Source: a virus. Taken from it: a DNA stretch of 64,000 nt. Made by a program: the position numbers and the translations under genes. The DNA lies in IMG/VR virus record IMGVR_UViG_3300024264_002221, positions 18,696-82,695 of that record. One strand, written 5' to 3'. The notes below the pieces were generated by a model, which saw only the letters and a program-made list of their open reading frames with translations, made no database searches and had not been told where the DNA came from. Positions 44,624 through 53,842 of this stretch are shown here, piece after piece; within the stretch, counting starts at the first letter, position 1; each line of letters begins with the position of its first letter.

Positions 44624-45602
44624 CTTTAACTATTTTAACTATTTTGTCTATCCTGTACCACACATTTTCTATTTCATCATATGATGTGTCACACCAATCT
44701 GTTAAATGACTTATATCCAACCCATGGTACTTCTGATATTCTTTTTTAGTTTTACTTAACATACCTTTAGAAGAGAGTAAAATAAATTTCTTATTCTGTT
44801 GCACACATTTAGTTGTTTTCTCAGTAATAAATGACCTATCATTTGTAACATCACTTTCCATTATTAGGACAAAGTCAACCAAATCGTAGTATGTTGCGTC
44901 GTACTCTCTTGTATGAGATATTTTGTGATTAAATGAAGTTACATCTAACACTTTATTTGACCCCATTTTTTCTAACCCAATCTGAACTCTCCTTTTTTGT
45001 TCGTTTGGGGAGTCCGTCATAAAATACATATCCTTAGTTTCGTTCGTAAAAGTTTCTAATGGATTAAAACCAAAGTAAGATATGTAACCACACTTATCTA
45101 ACCCCTCAAAATATAATAGGGATGTTAGTGCTGTTCTAAATGTTTTTGATTTACCACCTAGTAATAGAAACTGTCTACGCTCTTTTTTTTGTGTATTATA
45201 GTTTTTAATTGGTACATAATAATCATAATGTTTTACAAAGTATGGTTCTACCGTAATATTTAAACCTCTACTTTTAACAACCTTGAGATCCTCAATAGAT
45301 TCATCTACAATTCCGTTAGTGAAAATGTTAATTGGTGAGAGGTCCTTATAATGTTTTATTCTTTGTAAAAACTCCTGAGATAATAATTCTGTTGTGGAAT
45401 CATAATAAATTTCTTTATTTTCTAATAGACATAATTTTAACATTTCATCAAACCTCTTATAGAAGTCCTCACCGACCACATCATAATTAGTTATTAATAT
45501 TATTTCCGACCCCATAGCATTATCTACAGTATGCTTTGGTCTCATCGCAGATGTTTCGTGACTAATACCTTTATAAATGTATGTCGGTTTTTTAATGATC
45601 AT
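44604..45602 (-). CDS. Putative glycosyltransferase, TEKT-type, copy 2
   Basis: The 332-residue protein shares the C-terminal plan with its neighbours: SFITEKTTKCVQQNKKFILL, then LTDWCDTSYDEIENVWYRID. The N-terminal part (KKPTYIYKGISHET...) differs strongly from the others. It begins with ATG overlapping the upstream stop by 4 bases. KP in the EKxxKP motif is replaced by KC, so activity may differ. Family not certain. Confidence 0.58.
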   Translation of the reverse strand: MIIKKPTYIYKGISHETSAMRPKHTVDNAMGSEIILITNYDVVGEDFYKRFDEMLKLCLLENKEIYYDSTTELLSQEFLQRIKHYKDLSPINIFTNGIVDESIEDLKVVKSRGLNITVEPYFVKHYDYYVPIKNYNTQKKERRQFLLLGGKSKTFRTALTSLLYFEGLDKCGYISYFGFNPLETFTNETKDMYFMTDSPNEQKRRVQIGLEKMGSNKVLDVTSFNHKISHTREYDATYYDLVDFVLIMESDVTNDRSFITEKTTKCVQQNKKFILLSSKGMLSKTKKEYQKYHGLDISHLTDWCDTSYDEIENVWYRIDKIVKIVKDELICE

Positions 45603-47086
45603 ATTAATCTGTTGTGAGGTGTCGATGTTGGTTTAGGACCTTTGACTGATGTTACATTTTTCCCCTCTAAAACGTCAAATAAATTCTGTAGAGTTTCCCC
45701 CTTCATCAGGATATTGAAATTATGTATAAGTGTGGGTAACATCTCTTGAGTTATTTTAAAACATTTGTCCATATCCCATGAGGCAATCTCTTCCATTACA
45801 TCGAATATTTTATCCATCCTCTTATAGAAATCCATCTCCTGATCATAACTTTCGTCCCACCACCTTGAGAAGGTTTTATAACCTTGTTTTTGAAGTACCT
45901 CTAAAGACCTTGGGTTCCCCATTAATATGAATGGTTGACCGACGAATATTGGTTTATATATTTTTTCAGAAAAGAATACCGTTGTTTCATGAGTTAGAGA
46001 CTCAGATACGATATTTACAAAAGAATCTTTGTGTGCTTGAGTATTTAAACTATCCGCCTTATTATTTTCTAAATCAGGTTCGTCGTACCAGTAGTGTACT
46101 CTCGAGTCGTGACCCTTATAATAATCCCTAATAGTGGTTTTCCATTTATTTTCATATTCTTGAGGTATTTGACCGTCAACCCAACCAAAATATCTGTATT
46201 CATCATTACCATCGTAACCCCCTAAAGAAGAAATAAATTTATCCTTAAATTTTTTATTACCATTTAAAAAACCATATAATAAAACCCTATGTAGTTTTGG
46301 TACTCTATTAAAATTTAAAAAATGGTATTTTTTATTTTCAGTCAATGACCATTTTATGAACTTCGATAACTTTTCTCTTCCTCTTATTTCACACTGTGGA
46401 TCTGTAATGTGACCGGGGTTATGAAACCATAGATTAGAACCAAAATAACCGTAGTCCAATATTGAATAGGATTTGTCATCCAAATAACCTGTTAACGATA
46501 ATTCCGTTTTTCGTGTTTTGGCAATAAAATTAGTCGTTATAATATACATGTTGGTTTCGTCTAATCCATAACGTTTAGATAAGTTATCTAACCATTTGTA
46601 GTTCGTGTCGTCCTGACCAAAGAAACCTTCCGTTGGTTGCATGAAACATATCTTACACTTACCATCTAACGCATCTTTTATTATGTGGTCATCTAATTCA
46701 ATTGTGTCGTAATTTTCAAATAATGCGTTGTTATAAATTACTATCGGGTAAATGTAATTGATGTCAAGATTTTTAATCTCGTCTATTGAATATATGTTAT
46801 GTCTATGATAGTCATGATCTAAAAAAACCTCGAAACTTTGACCTCTAAATTTAATGAGGGTGTCCATGATTTTATTATCCAAATTTGTTTTTCTTTTAAG
46901 TGGGAATGTAACTCCTATGGATTTGGCAATTTCTTCTAAATTATTAAAGTTTCCGTCTTTATCTCCCTCCTTTAATAATGGGTGGGTGTGCCAAGGGTGT
47001 ATGTTATAATCAGGTATGTTGGAACTAACAAACTCCACTCTTCCATGTGGATCATATACCAATATTTTGTTGTAGACTATATTCAT
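45599..47086 (-). CDS. Putative glycosyltransferase, SEKIYKP-type, copy 3
   Basis: At 495 residues this is the longest and best-preserved copy: VFFSEKIYKPIFVGQPFILM, then LEVLQKQGYKTFSRWWDESYD near residues 390-415. I associate this ending with marine-phage glycosyltransferase-like proteins. The N-terminal half has KILVYDPHGRVEFVSSN, and a helical middle. It overlaps the radical-SAM gene by one base and the next copy by four. Confidence 0.65.
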   Translation of the reverse strand: MNIVYNKILVYDPHGRVEFVSSNIPDYNIHPWHTHPLLKEGDKDGNFNNLEEIAKSIGVTFPLKRKTNLDNKIMDTLIKFRGQSFEVFLDHDYHRHNIYSIDEIKNLDINYIYPIVIYNNALFENYDTIELDDHIIKDALDGKCKICFMQPTEGFFGQDDTNYKWLDNLSKRYGLDETNMYIITTNFIAKTRKTELSLTGYLDDKSYSILDYGYFGSNLWFHNPGHITDPQCEIRGREKLSKFIKWSLTENKKYHFLNFNRVPKLHRVLLYGFLNGNKKFKDKFISSLGGYDGNDEYRYFGWVDGQIPQEYENKWKTTIRDYYKGHDSRVHYWYDEPDLENNKADSLNTQAHKDSFVNIVSESLTHETTVFFSEKIYKPIFVGQPFILMGNPRSLEVLQKQGYKTFSRWWDESYDQEMDFYKRMDKIFDVMEEIASWDMDKCFKITQEMLPTLIHNFNILMKGETLQNLFDVLEGKNVTSVKGPKPTSTPHNRLI

Positions 47087-48495
47087 TAAAATGTGATTCC
47101 TTTACAATAATTATAAAACTCTTCGTATTCTGGAAATGTCTTTAAAAAGTTAGTCCCTCTTCTCTCATCATGTGCATTAAAGAATTTATAAAAATTGTGT
47201 TGGTTTTTTAACAACTCTTTCTCGTCTTGTGGGGACACCATCCAATCATATACCCTATGGAATTTCGGTATTTCCATTTGAGTGAACCCCCAAATTTCTT
47301 GATCAAAGTTGTGAGGAAAAGTGGTTAACGTTTCGGCCAATTCACCATGACTTTTAACTAAATCAGAAAAACTAAGTGGTACGACTCTGACTGTTTGGTG
47401 TTCGGGATGTCTCAGGAATGAACAATCTAACGAGACCGCTGTCGACCACGCCCTATCGGGAGAACCGTATTCCATCTTTAAACCATAAACCTCCTTTATT
47501 AATTTATTATATGTTGATAATGATAATGCATTATAAGTACTCATTATACCAACAGTGACCGTGGGACATTTAGTTAGTATTTTGTTTAAATTATCCCAAA
47601 ACCTATTAAACTCAAGTCCTGTTCTTGCATATTCCGCTTGTTCTCCCCAACCGTCTACCGATGTATAAATCACAAAACTCTTAACTCTACCTTCATCTTC
47701 AATTCTTTTAATTTTTTCAATAAGTTTATCAATTAATTTATCGGGTACACCTAAATTAGTGTTGATTGATATGTTTAAATTTGTATTAGGGTTCTCTTCA
47801 TCAATAATGTAGTCCAATACACCCCACGTATCTTTACTTAATAATGGTTCACCTCCCGTAATTCTAAATGTATCAAGATCTCTGTATAGGTCCGGCCACC
47901 ATTTCCAAAACGCCTCCACATATGGATTATAATCCTTATGGTGTATCGGCATCCTACCTGACTTCTTTAACCAATCGAAATTATTAAATAAATCTGTGGT
48001 CGGGTAGGGACCATGTTTTTCAATTTCCTGAGCCCATGAAGATGAGAATGATGGTCCACAGTAGGAACATTTAAAATTACACTTATTCGAGAATGAAACC
48101 TCCATGTATTTTGGGTTGTAGTCCTCTCTCCAATCCATTTCCCTAATCTCTTTATGGTGTGGTTTCGACCATGGTTCATGAGACTTATAAACCCTATCGG
48201 ATATTTGGTTGGAGTTGTCCTCCACCTTCCAACAATAATCACACTCTGAAGGTCTCTTACCGTCCAACATCTCTTTCCTTTTCTGTTTCTTGAAACGAGT
48301 GTTATGTAGTGCTGAGGGGTTTCTATTTATTTCCTCAACAGGTATTGGGTGTGTGTCGGGATGATGACATGAATGTGTCCTACCTAAGTGTAAGTGTGTA
48401 GTTACTTGTGTCCATTTAGCCAAACAAAACCCACAACCAGTTTTATTTAATTCATTTCTATAATTTTCGAATTTTTCTACTTCGGGATGACTCAT
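47086..48495 (-). CDS. Radical SAM protein with N-terminal Cys cluster (twitch/SPASM-like)
   Basis: The cluster-binding CxxxCxxC is at Cys139, Cys143 and Cys146 (KCNFKCSYC), followed by FRITGGEPLLSKDT with the GGE motif. An N-terminal extension of about 130 residues contributes CGFC (21-24), HSCHHPDTHP (41-50) and ECDYCWK (84-90), so extra clusters or zinc are likely. Such twitch-type radical-SAM proteins occur in marine phage genomes without a known reaction. Its place among glycosyltransferases suggests a sugar or glycopeptide substrate. Confidence 0.85.
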   Translation of the reverse strand: MSHPEVEKFENYRNELNKTGCGFCLAKWTQVTTHLHLGRTHSCHHPDTHPIPVEEINRNPSALHNTRFKKQKRKEMLDGKRPSECDYCWKVEDNSNQISDRVYKSHEPWSKPHHKEIREMDWREDYNPKYMEVSFSNKCNFKCSYCGPSFSSSWAQEIEKHGPYPTTDLFNNFDWLKKSGRMPIHHKDYNPYVEAFWKWWPDLYRDLDTFRITGGEPLLSKDTWGVLDYIIDEENPNTNLNISINTNLGVPDKLIDKLIEKIKRIEDEGRVKSFVIYTSVDGWGEQAEYARTGLEFNRFWDNLNKILTKCPTVTVGIMSTYNALSLSTYNKLIKEVYGLKMEYGSPDRAWSTAVSLDCSFLRHPEHQTVRVVPLSFSDLVKSHGELAETLTTFPHNFDQEIWGFTQMEIPKFHRVYDWMVSPQDEKELLKNQHNFYKFFNAHDERRGTNFLKTFPEYEEFYNYCKGITF

Positions 48496-49877
48496 AATTT
48501 TACGTTATATATTTTACATTTTATTGAATGGTTAATTACTTCTACAAGTTCATAGTTTAAACTATTAATACCATCACTTCTATAATTTAATTTACCTTGT
48601 TGCATTTCTGTAACAAATCTCTTTTCATTTTTTGCGGTAGTTTCACCCTTAGCCCATTTTCCATTTACCAAACCTTCATCTAAATGTGGTAAACAATAAA
48701 ATTTTCCCTCTCTTCTATATGGTAATATACTATCATCAATCTCAATTTTTTCTACTACCTCCACTACATCATTTTTCAGATTATTTTTATCTTTATTTAG
48801 ATCATATATAATATTGTCTTCATTTAATTTACATTCTTCGAAATTGTCGAAAAACCTATCATATATTTTTACTTCACTAATCTTACCTTTAAAATTGGTA
48901 TTTTGGTGATTACATCTACCGATGTGAAAATCACCTTTTAATGAATGGGATTTTATTTTATTTGGTAAGTTTATTGGTTTAGATTTTAGTATGTCCCCAT
49001 TGTTAGATACTAATTTATTATTAGAAAATATATATAACTTTTGTTCATCATAGTTATATGAAACAGTGAACCATGTCCACTTATTTTCTACCGATTTAGT
49101 CCAATGGTACATTGGGTTATTTGAAATGTCAAAATTCAAAGTGGATAATGCCCTTGAATTATTAAACGAAAAACCCCAAGTCCAACTCCCATCTTTTCTT
49201 AATATGGGATATTCTATAAATTTTCTCTCTTCATCACCCACTAACCATATTGGCACAACCTCTGGTTGCTGTTCAGGTGAGACTAAAATAGAAATAGTAT
49301 GATTTTTAAATAAGGGTGTGGTTAAACTTCTATCCGATTTAAAACTCATTGATGAAGTCTTCCCATTAAACTGATAAACTTTTTTATCATCTATTGATTC
49401 ATATATTTTTCTATCCGAATATCCCTCATAAAAACATCTCCAAAATAGGTCATCATCTTCTTGACCCCAATCCCAATATTCATTAGAATATCCATTTGTT
49501 TTTTCTAACTGTTCCTTATTAAAAAGTACAACACCACCGAAATATTGTTCGTACCCCATTGACCACGAATACTTAGATAACTTAGTGGCAATATGTAATG
49601 GAGTTTTATCAGGATAAGAGTAGTCACACGTTTCATCGTGAGGTAACATATCCACATCATGAAATGCAACGTAATCACAACCATCTTGTATTGCCTTCTC
49701 TGCGGCAATATTCTTCATTGTACCTCTATTAAATAACTTATCATCCACCTGATGTCCCACATAAACACAATACTCTATGTTTTGTTTGTTTAAGTGTTTT
49801 TCTAATTTTGGGAGTAACTCATTTAAGTGAGACTCTCTATTTCTATATGGTATACATATACCTAATTTATGACTCAT
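48492..49877 (-). CDS. GT7-type galactosyltransferase fused to LamG-like domain, copy A
   Basis: Residues 1-165 match beta-1,4-galactosyltransferase-like (GT7) enzymes: GICIPYRNRESHL (6-18), KLFNRGTMKNI, FHDVDMLP with DVD at 74-76, QYFGGVVLF and NGYSNEYWDWGQEDDD (128-143). Residues about 168-345 form a LamG/concanavalin-like sandwich (MSFKSDRSL, WTWFTVSYNYDEQKLYIF, FHIGRCNHQN). A short tail returns to the GT-type end (YRREGKFYCLPHL). The fusion suggests a transferase with its own carbohydrate-binding module. It overlaps copy B by 4 bases. Confidence 0.82.
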   Translation of the reverse strand: MSHKLGICIPYRNRESHLNELLPKLEKHLNKQNIEYCVYVGHQVDDKLFNRGTMKNIAAEKAIQDGCDYVAFHDVDMLPHDETCDYSYPDKTPLHIATKLSKYSWSMGYEQYFGGVVLFNKEQLEKTNGYSNEYWDWGQEDDDLFWRCFYEGYSDRKIYESIDDKKVYQFNGKTSSMSFKSDRSLTTPLFKNHTISILVSPEQQPEVVPIWLVGDEERKFIEYPILRKDGSWTWGFSFNNSRALSTLNFDISNNPMYHWTKSVENKWTWFTVSYNYDEQKLYIFSNNKLVSNNGDILKSKPINLPNKIKSHSLKGDFHIGRCNHQNTNFKGKISEVKIYDRFFDNFEECKLNEDNIIYDLNKDKNNLKNDVVEVVEKIEIDDSILPYRREGKFYCLPHLDEGLVNGKWAKGETTAKNEKRFVTEMQQGKLNYRSDGINSLNYELVEVINHSIKCKIYNVKL

Positions 49878-51298
49878 ATTCCTACAGTTAATTGTGTCTG
49901 ATTATTTCTTTTAGTTCTATTCCATATCTCATATTTAAGATTAGATAACCCATCTTCATTAGGGTTTCTATAACCTTTATCCATTTCATTATGGAACCTT
50001 AGTTGGTTATACCTTATATTAACATCTGTCCAAGCTCCGTCTTTATATCCACTAGATTCATGAGATTGTAAATCAAAGTAACCTCTCTTCCTAAAAGGTA
50101 CTTTTATCATGACTTCACGTTCGTTAGGAATAAGTACTGTCTCACAATTAACTAATGTTAGAACATTCTCTCTATTTGATAGGTCAACAACATCATATCC
50201 TACTACATATCTCATATCAAAATAATGTACTAACTCCCCACAATTAGTATACCCATCAAAAGTTCTGGTAAGGGAGTATTTTGTATTCTTACTTATTGGT
50301 TCTATTTCTTGTGTTGGGATAACCACCCTGTAAATTGCAACCTGACTTACGGTTCCTTTGAATAATTCCTCTTCTTCATTTTTTGAACCTATGAAAATTT
50401 TACCGTCTTCAGATTTTTTTAAATTCTTTTTATATTTTGTGGATCCAATTAACTTACCATCTTGGTACATAGTTATTATTTTACGATCTTGATTTATAGT
50501 AACGACTAATGTTTTTTTAATGTCGTGTTCTATTTTTGAATCAATAGATGCCCACTCTTTTCCATCTTTCATTAAGACTTTATATCTTCTAAAAGAATCG
50601 TAACTTATTGTTAGTTCAATTTCAGGTATTGATAATGCAGTATACCTATCATACCCATTTTCAGGATTACACACTATTGGATCTGCATCCATTGTAATCA
50701 TGATGGTTAACCCGTGGCTCTCTAAATTCCCTTGGAAATTAGAGTGGGCATATGAATCCACCCCGTTAAATTTTAATGCAGAATCTCCCCCACCCTCAAC
50801 ATTACGAACTAATGTATCAAATGGTACCCCTCTATCACAACATCTTTTAAAAAGGTCATCATCTTCAAATCCCCAACCCCAATATTCATTAGAATATCCA
50901 TTGATTAATTTAAAAACATCAGACGGAAAAATGGTGACTCCACCGAAATACTGATCGAAAATATCTCTTTTAAAATTCTTATCCTCAATAAGAAAATCTG
51001 TTGCTAAATGTACAGGTACGTTGGAGTGTGTATAATCAACTTTAAGTGGCAACATATCAATGTCGTGGAATACCACATAATTACACTCTAATTTAAGTGA
51101 TTCCTCAAACCCAATATTAAGTAACATACCCCGATTAAATAATTTTGCATCATCTTGTTCTACGACTATTAATTCGTAGTCAATACCCCTATTGGTCATA
51201 TATTCAGTTATCTTTCTTTTAAAAAGAACTAACTGTTTATACCTATTCCTATATGGTACTATAATACCTAATTTATTCGGACTCGTCTTCTTTGTCAT
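49874..51298 (-). CDS. GT7-type galactosyltransferase fused to LamG-like domain, copy B
   Basis: Same plan as copy A: GIIVPYRNRYKQL (11-23), KLFNRGMLLNIGF, FHDIDMLP with DID at 79-81, QYFGGVTIF and NGYSNEYWGWGFEDDD (133-148). A LamG-like insert of about 180 residues follows (LKFNGVDSYAHSNF, TLVVTINQDRKIITMY, IFIGSKNEEE, TVSQVAIYRV), then a C-terminal segment ending in NRTKRNNQTQLTVGI. The catalytic region is closer to canonical GT7 (WGWGxEDDD) than in copy A. The two differ in sequence, so they probably transfer to different acceptors. Confidence 0.82.
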   Translation of the reverse strand: MTKKTSPNKLGIIVPYRNRYKQLVLFKRKITEYMTNRGIDYELIVVEQDDAKLFNRGMLLNIGFEESLKLECNYVVFHDIDMLPLKVDYTHSNVPVHLATDFLIEDKNFKRDIFDQYFGGVTIFPSDVFKLINGYSNEYWGWGFEDDDLFKRCCDRGVPFDTLVRNVEGGGDSALKFNGVDSYAHSNFQGNLESHGLTIMITMDADPIVCNPENGYDRYTALSIPEIELTISYDSFRRYKVLMKDGKEWASIDSKIEHDIKKTLVVTINQDRKIITMYQDGKLIGSTKYKKNLKKSEDGKIFIGSKNEEEELFKGTVSQVAIYRVVIPTQEIEPISKNTKYSLTRTFDGYTNCGELVHYFDMRYVVGYDVVDLSNRENVLTLVNCETVLIPNEREVMIKVPFRKRGYFDLQSHESSGYKDGAWTDVNIRYNQLRFHNEMDKGYRNPNEDGLSNLKYEIWNRTKRNNQTQLTVGI

Positions 51299-51494
51299 CA
51301 GATGTTATAAAGTTCTTATGAAATTCGTGTAGGTAATATTGCATTCTCTCGTCCCATCCGGCCTTATCTATTTCTTCAAACCATATGGTTAGAGCGTCCA
51401 AAGTATTACCTATTTTCTCTAATGCTTTAACTTTTCTTTCTTCAAGGAATAATCTTTCCTCTTCTAAGTTTATTTCTGTCCCTTTTTTTGCCAT
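51273..51494 (-). CDS. Small coiled-coil protein (73 aa)
   Basis: The protein begins AKKGTEINLEEERLFLEERK and is helical throughout with an acidic tail (SDDKEDESE). It overlaps the GT7 copy B gene by 26 bases. It is possibly a partner or spacer protein for the transferase; there is no direct evidence. Family not recognised. Confidence 0.6.
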   Translation of the reverse strand: MAKKGTEINLEEERLFLEERKVKALEKIGNTLDALTIWFEEIDKAGWDERMQYYLHEFHKNFITSDDKEDESE

Positions 51495-51496
51495 AA

Positions 51497-52351
51497 TTAT
51501 ATACTTACTATTTTTCTTATTAATTTATTCCAATGTTTGTACGAACTAAAAATCGGTTTATTTGATTTTAAAAATAGATACTCTTTATTTTTTATATCCA
51601 CATTAAAATTAGTTTTCCTTAGTTCGTCGTATAATTTAAGATACTCTTTAGAGTATGCGTATGCTTCGTTAATATCTACAACTTTTTTTATACGATCTTT
51701 ACATGTTTTGTCCCATTTAAAATGGTGGACTTGTATTGAGTATTCTTTATACGGTGCAATAATTGGGTGGTCCCAACCCTGCCATCTCCATGTAGTATGA
51801 CCATCTATGTTTGCATAATGTTGTCCATTGGTTATTTCAATATTACCTTTAACAATACAAACTTTATTTGGGCAAGCATTACTCATGGGGTATCTGAAAA
51901 AACCAGCGTATGGGTATTGTTCAAATATGGGTGTGTCGGTTTGTAATTCGGGAAAACTACCGTCAAGTCCAACTCTATCAATAAATCCACCCCTAACCAT
52001 AGACCATAAATTGTCTTCACACTTTTCGATCATTTTACGTAAATCATTATTGGGGTAAACATGAAATTCATCAATATCCGCAATAACCCACCAGTCGTTT
52101 TTCTTTTTAGATTTCATCATGTTATAGAGTATCGTAACCTTCTCCCAATCAAAAACCCTGTCCCTAACAACCTTTACAATTTTACAGTTATCATGTTTAT
52201 CTATTATCGATTTAGATCTACTCAAGATTCTTGGAGATGCCATAGACTCGTACACAACGAATTGTAACTCATCTACGTGTTCAGAGTAATGTTCTATGAA
52301 ATGAGGTAGTAACTCATGTCCATGACCTATAACACATAATAATCTTATCAT
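51497..52351 (-). CDS. GT-A glycosyltransferase (GT2/GT92-like)
   Basis: Residues 1-90 form the nucleotide-binding half starting RLLCVIGHGHELLPHFIEHY, and DID at 92-94 lies in VIADIDEFHVYP. A large HWxxxHH-like region follows (GQHYANIDGHTTWRW, SIQVHHFKWDKTC). The pattern, a glycosyltransferase that acts near a helical C-terminal domain, fits GT2 or GT92-like enzymes. It is separated from the next gene by two bases. Acceptor unknown. Confidence 0.75.
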   Translation of the reverse strand: MIRLLCVIGHGHELLPHFIEHYSEHVDELQFVVYESMASPRILSRSKSIIDKHDNCKIVKVVRDRVFDWEKVTILYNMMKSKKKNDWWVIADIDEFHVYPNNDLRKMIEKCEDNLWSMVRGGFIDRVGLDGSFPELQTDTPIFEQYPYAGFFRYPMSNACPNKVCIVKGNIEITNGQHYANIDGHTTWRWQGWDHPIIAPYKEYSIQVHHFKWDKTCKDRIKKVVDINEAYAYSKEYLKLYDELRKTNFNVDIKNKEYLFLKSNKPIFSSYKHWNKLIRKIVSI

Positions 52352-53073
52352 TTCTTTTTTAATATTGTTAATCCTGTTGAGGAAGGTTTGTCTTTTATGT
52401 TACCGAAATTAAATAGGTCCATTACAACCCAATCATCGTTATTTTTTAACTCTTGCACTAATTTGGAAGGACCATCGAAGGGGAAGAAATCTTTCTTAGA
52501 ATCTTCAGATATAATTAAAGTTTCGGAATATGAAGAGTCTGTATCATGTATCATGATTAACCCATTAGGGTTTAGAATCTTTGAATACAAATCAAAATCT
52601 TTCTTCACACCTTCGTACGAATGGTCACCATCTATAAAGAGTAAATCAATCATGATATCTTCTCTTACAAAAAAATCATAATACGCTCTCTCAGATGTCT
52701 CCTTTATAAATCTTGGGAAGAATGTCTTTTGGTAAAAACCCTCCATATCACATATGTTACTGTCTCCACCAACACCATTACAAGGATCAACAACATATGT
52801 AGTTCCAATATCACCCCAACTATATGTGGGATTACCCTCAAAAATACCTTGTTTGTGTAAGTCAATTCTCGCTTGTGTCATTATTCTTGGTATATAACCA
52901 CCACCTGTCCCAATACAAACACAATTTTTGTATCTCATGTGTTGTATCATAGAGTAAACAACTATACCATCACCCATGTGACCGTTAGTTGCACCATGTG
53001 TCCACAGAAAAGGTAGTTTTTCTCCATTATCTGTGGTTATATGGGACTCTATGTAATTTTGATTAGTTATCAT
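52348..53073 (-). CDS. Class I SAM methyltransferase (Methyltransf_24-like)
   Basis: The 241-residue protein has NCVCIGTGGGYIPRI as a SAM-binding strand-loop and DLLFIDGDHSYEGVKKDFD followed by GLIMIHDTDSS, the acidic motif of sugar/small-molecule O-methyltransferases. It is distinct from the methyltransferase at 20917. It overlaps its neighbours by 4 bases on both sides. Target likely a sugar hydroxyl. Confidence 0.82.
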   Translation of the reverse strand: MITNQNYIESHITTDNGEKLPFLWTHGATNGHMGDGIVVYSMIQHMRYKNCVCIGTGGGYIPRIMTQARIDLHKQGIFEGNPTYSWGDIGTTYVVDPCNGVGGDSNICDMEGFYQKTFFPRFIKETSERAYYDFFVREDIMIDLLFIDGDHSYEGVKKDFDLYSKILNPNGLIMIHDTDSSYSETLIISEDSKKDFFPFDGPSKLVQELKNNDDWVVMDLFNFGNIKDKPSSTGLTILKKK

Positions 53074-53804
53074 TTTAAATGATTAGGTATCTCCACACTT
53101 GGAGTGTGTCTTGTTATGGGTTTCAATACATTTCTTGATAAAGAAACCAACTTAGGGTCCTTTTCTATAGGTATTTGGTTTATTTTACATGATATAGAAA
53201 TTGACACTCCTTCTCCCGCACCTGACACAGTCTTATTATACTTTAAATCACAATATTCTTTAACTATTTGTAATTTTTCGTATGATTTAAAAAATTCTTC
53301 GGAATTAAAACCACTTTTGTTAAATACAATAAAGTATTCCCATAATGTCTCAATATTATCAATATTAGGGTAAAGAGTCTTGGCGTAGTTTTTATATTCT
53401 AACCATTCATCACTCTGCATTGGAATATCACCCACAGTTTTAAATTTTGCGGTATGGTTCCATAAGGTATCTATATATGAAACACCATCTTTAAAATTGT
53501 AATCCCTAAATCTATCGAATAAATTATAGTCTTTGACGTGTAGATCTGCATCCAATAGAATACATACGTCGTGGTTTTTATGTATTTCTTTAACTAAAAG
53601 AACCTTATCATAATATGATTTGTATGTTCTCTTATAGGGGATTATTGTTATTCTCCCCCAATACTTTTCTAAAAAGTGATTTTCATTGTCAGTAAGTACG
53701 TAACAAGGAAATCCCCTCTTAGTAAGATTGTCTATAATGTCTTTTGCTCCTTTGAAGTATCTATCATCACCGAAGCACATAATTCCGAAACCTATGCTCT
53801 CCAT
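53070..53804 (-). CDS. GT-A glycosyltransferase-like protein
   Basis: The 244-residue protein starts GFGIMCFGDDRYFKGAKDII and has DAD at 85-87 in CILLDADLHV, and YWGRITIIPYKRTYKSYYDK. Such a plan fits GT8- or GT6-like single-domain enzymes. GAGEGVSISISCKIN near residue 205 may be part of the acceptor pocket. It begins the long overlapping glycan cassette; its leader has CGTTATATT about 15 bases before the ATG. Confidence 0.7.
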   Translation of the reverse strand: MESIGFGIMCFGDDRYFKGAKDIIDNLTKRGFPCYVLTDNENHFLEKYWGRITIIPYKRTYKSYYDKVLLVKEIHKNHDVCILLDADLHVKDYNLFDRFRDYNFKDGVSYIDTLWNHTAKFKTVGDIPMQSDEWLEYKNYAKTLYPNIDNIETLWEYFIVFNKSGFNSEEFFKSYEKLQIVKEYCDLKYNKTVSGAGEGVSISISCKINQIPIEKDPKLVSLSRNVLKPITRHTPSVEIPNHLK

Positions 53805-53842
53805 AGGTAATAATATAACGAAAAAATATTAGAAAGACAAGT

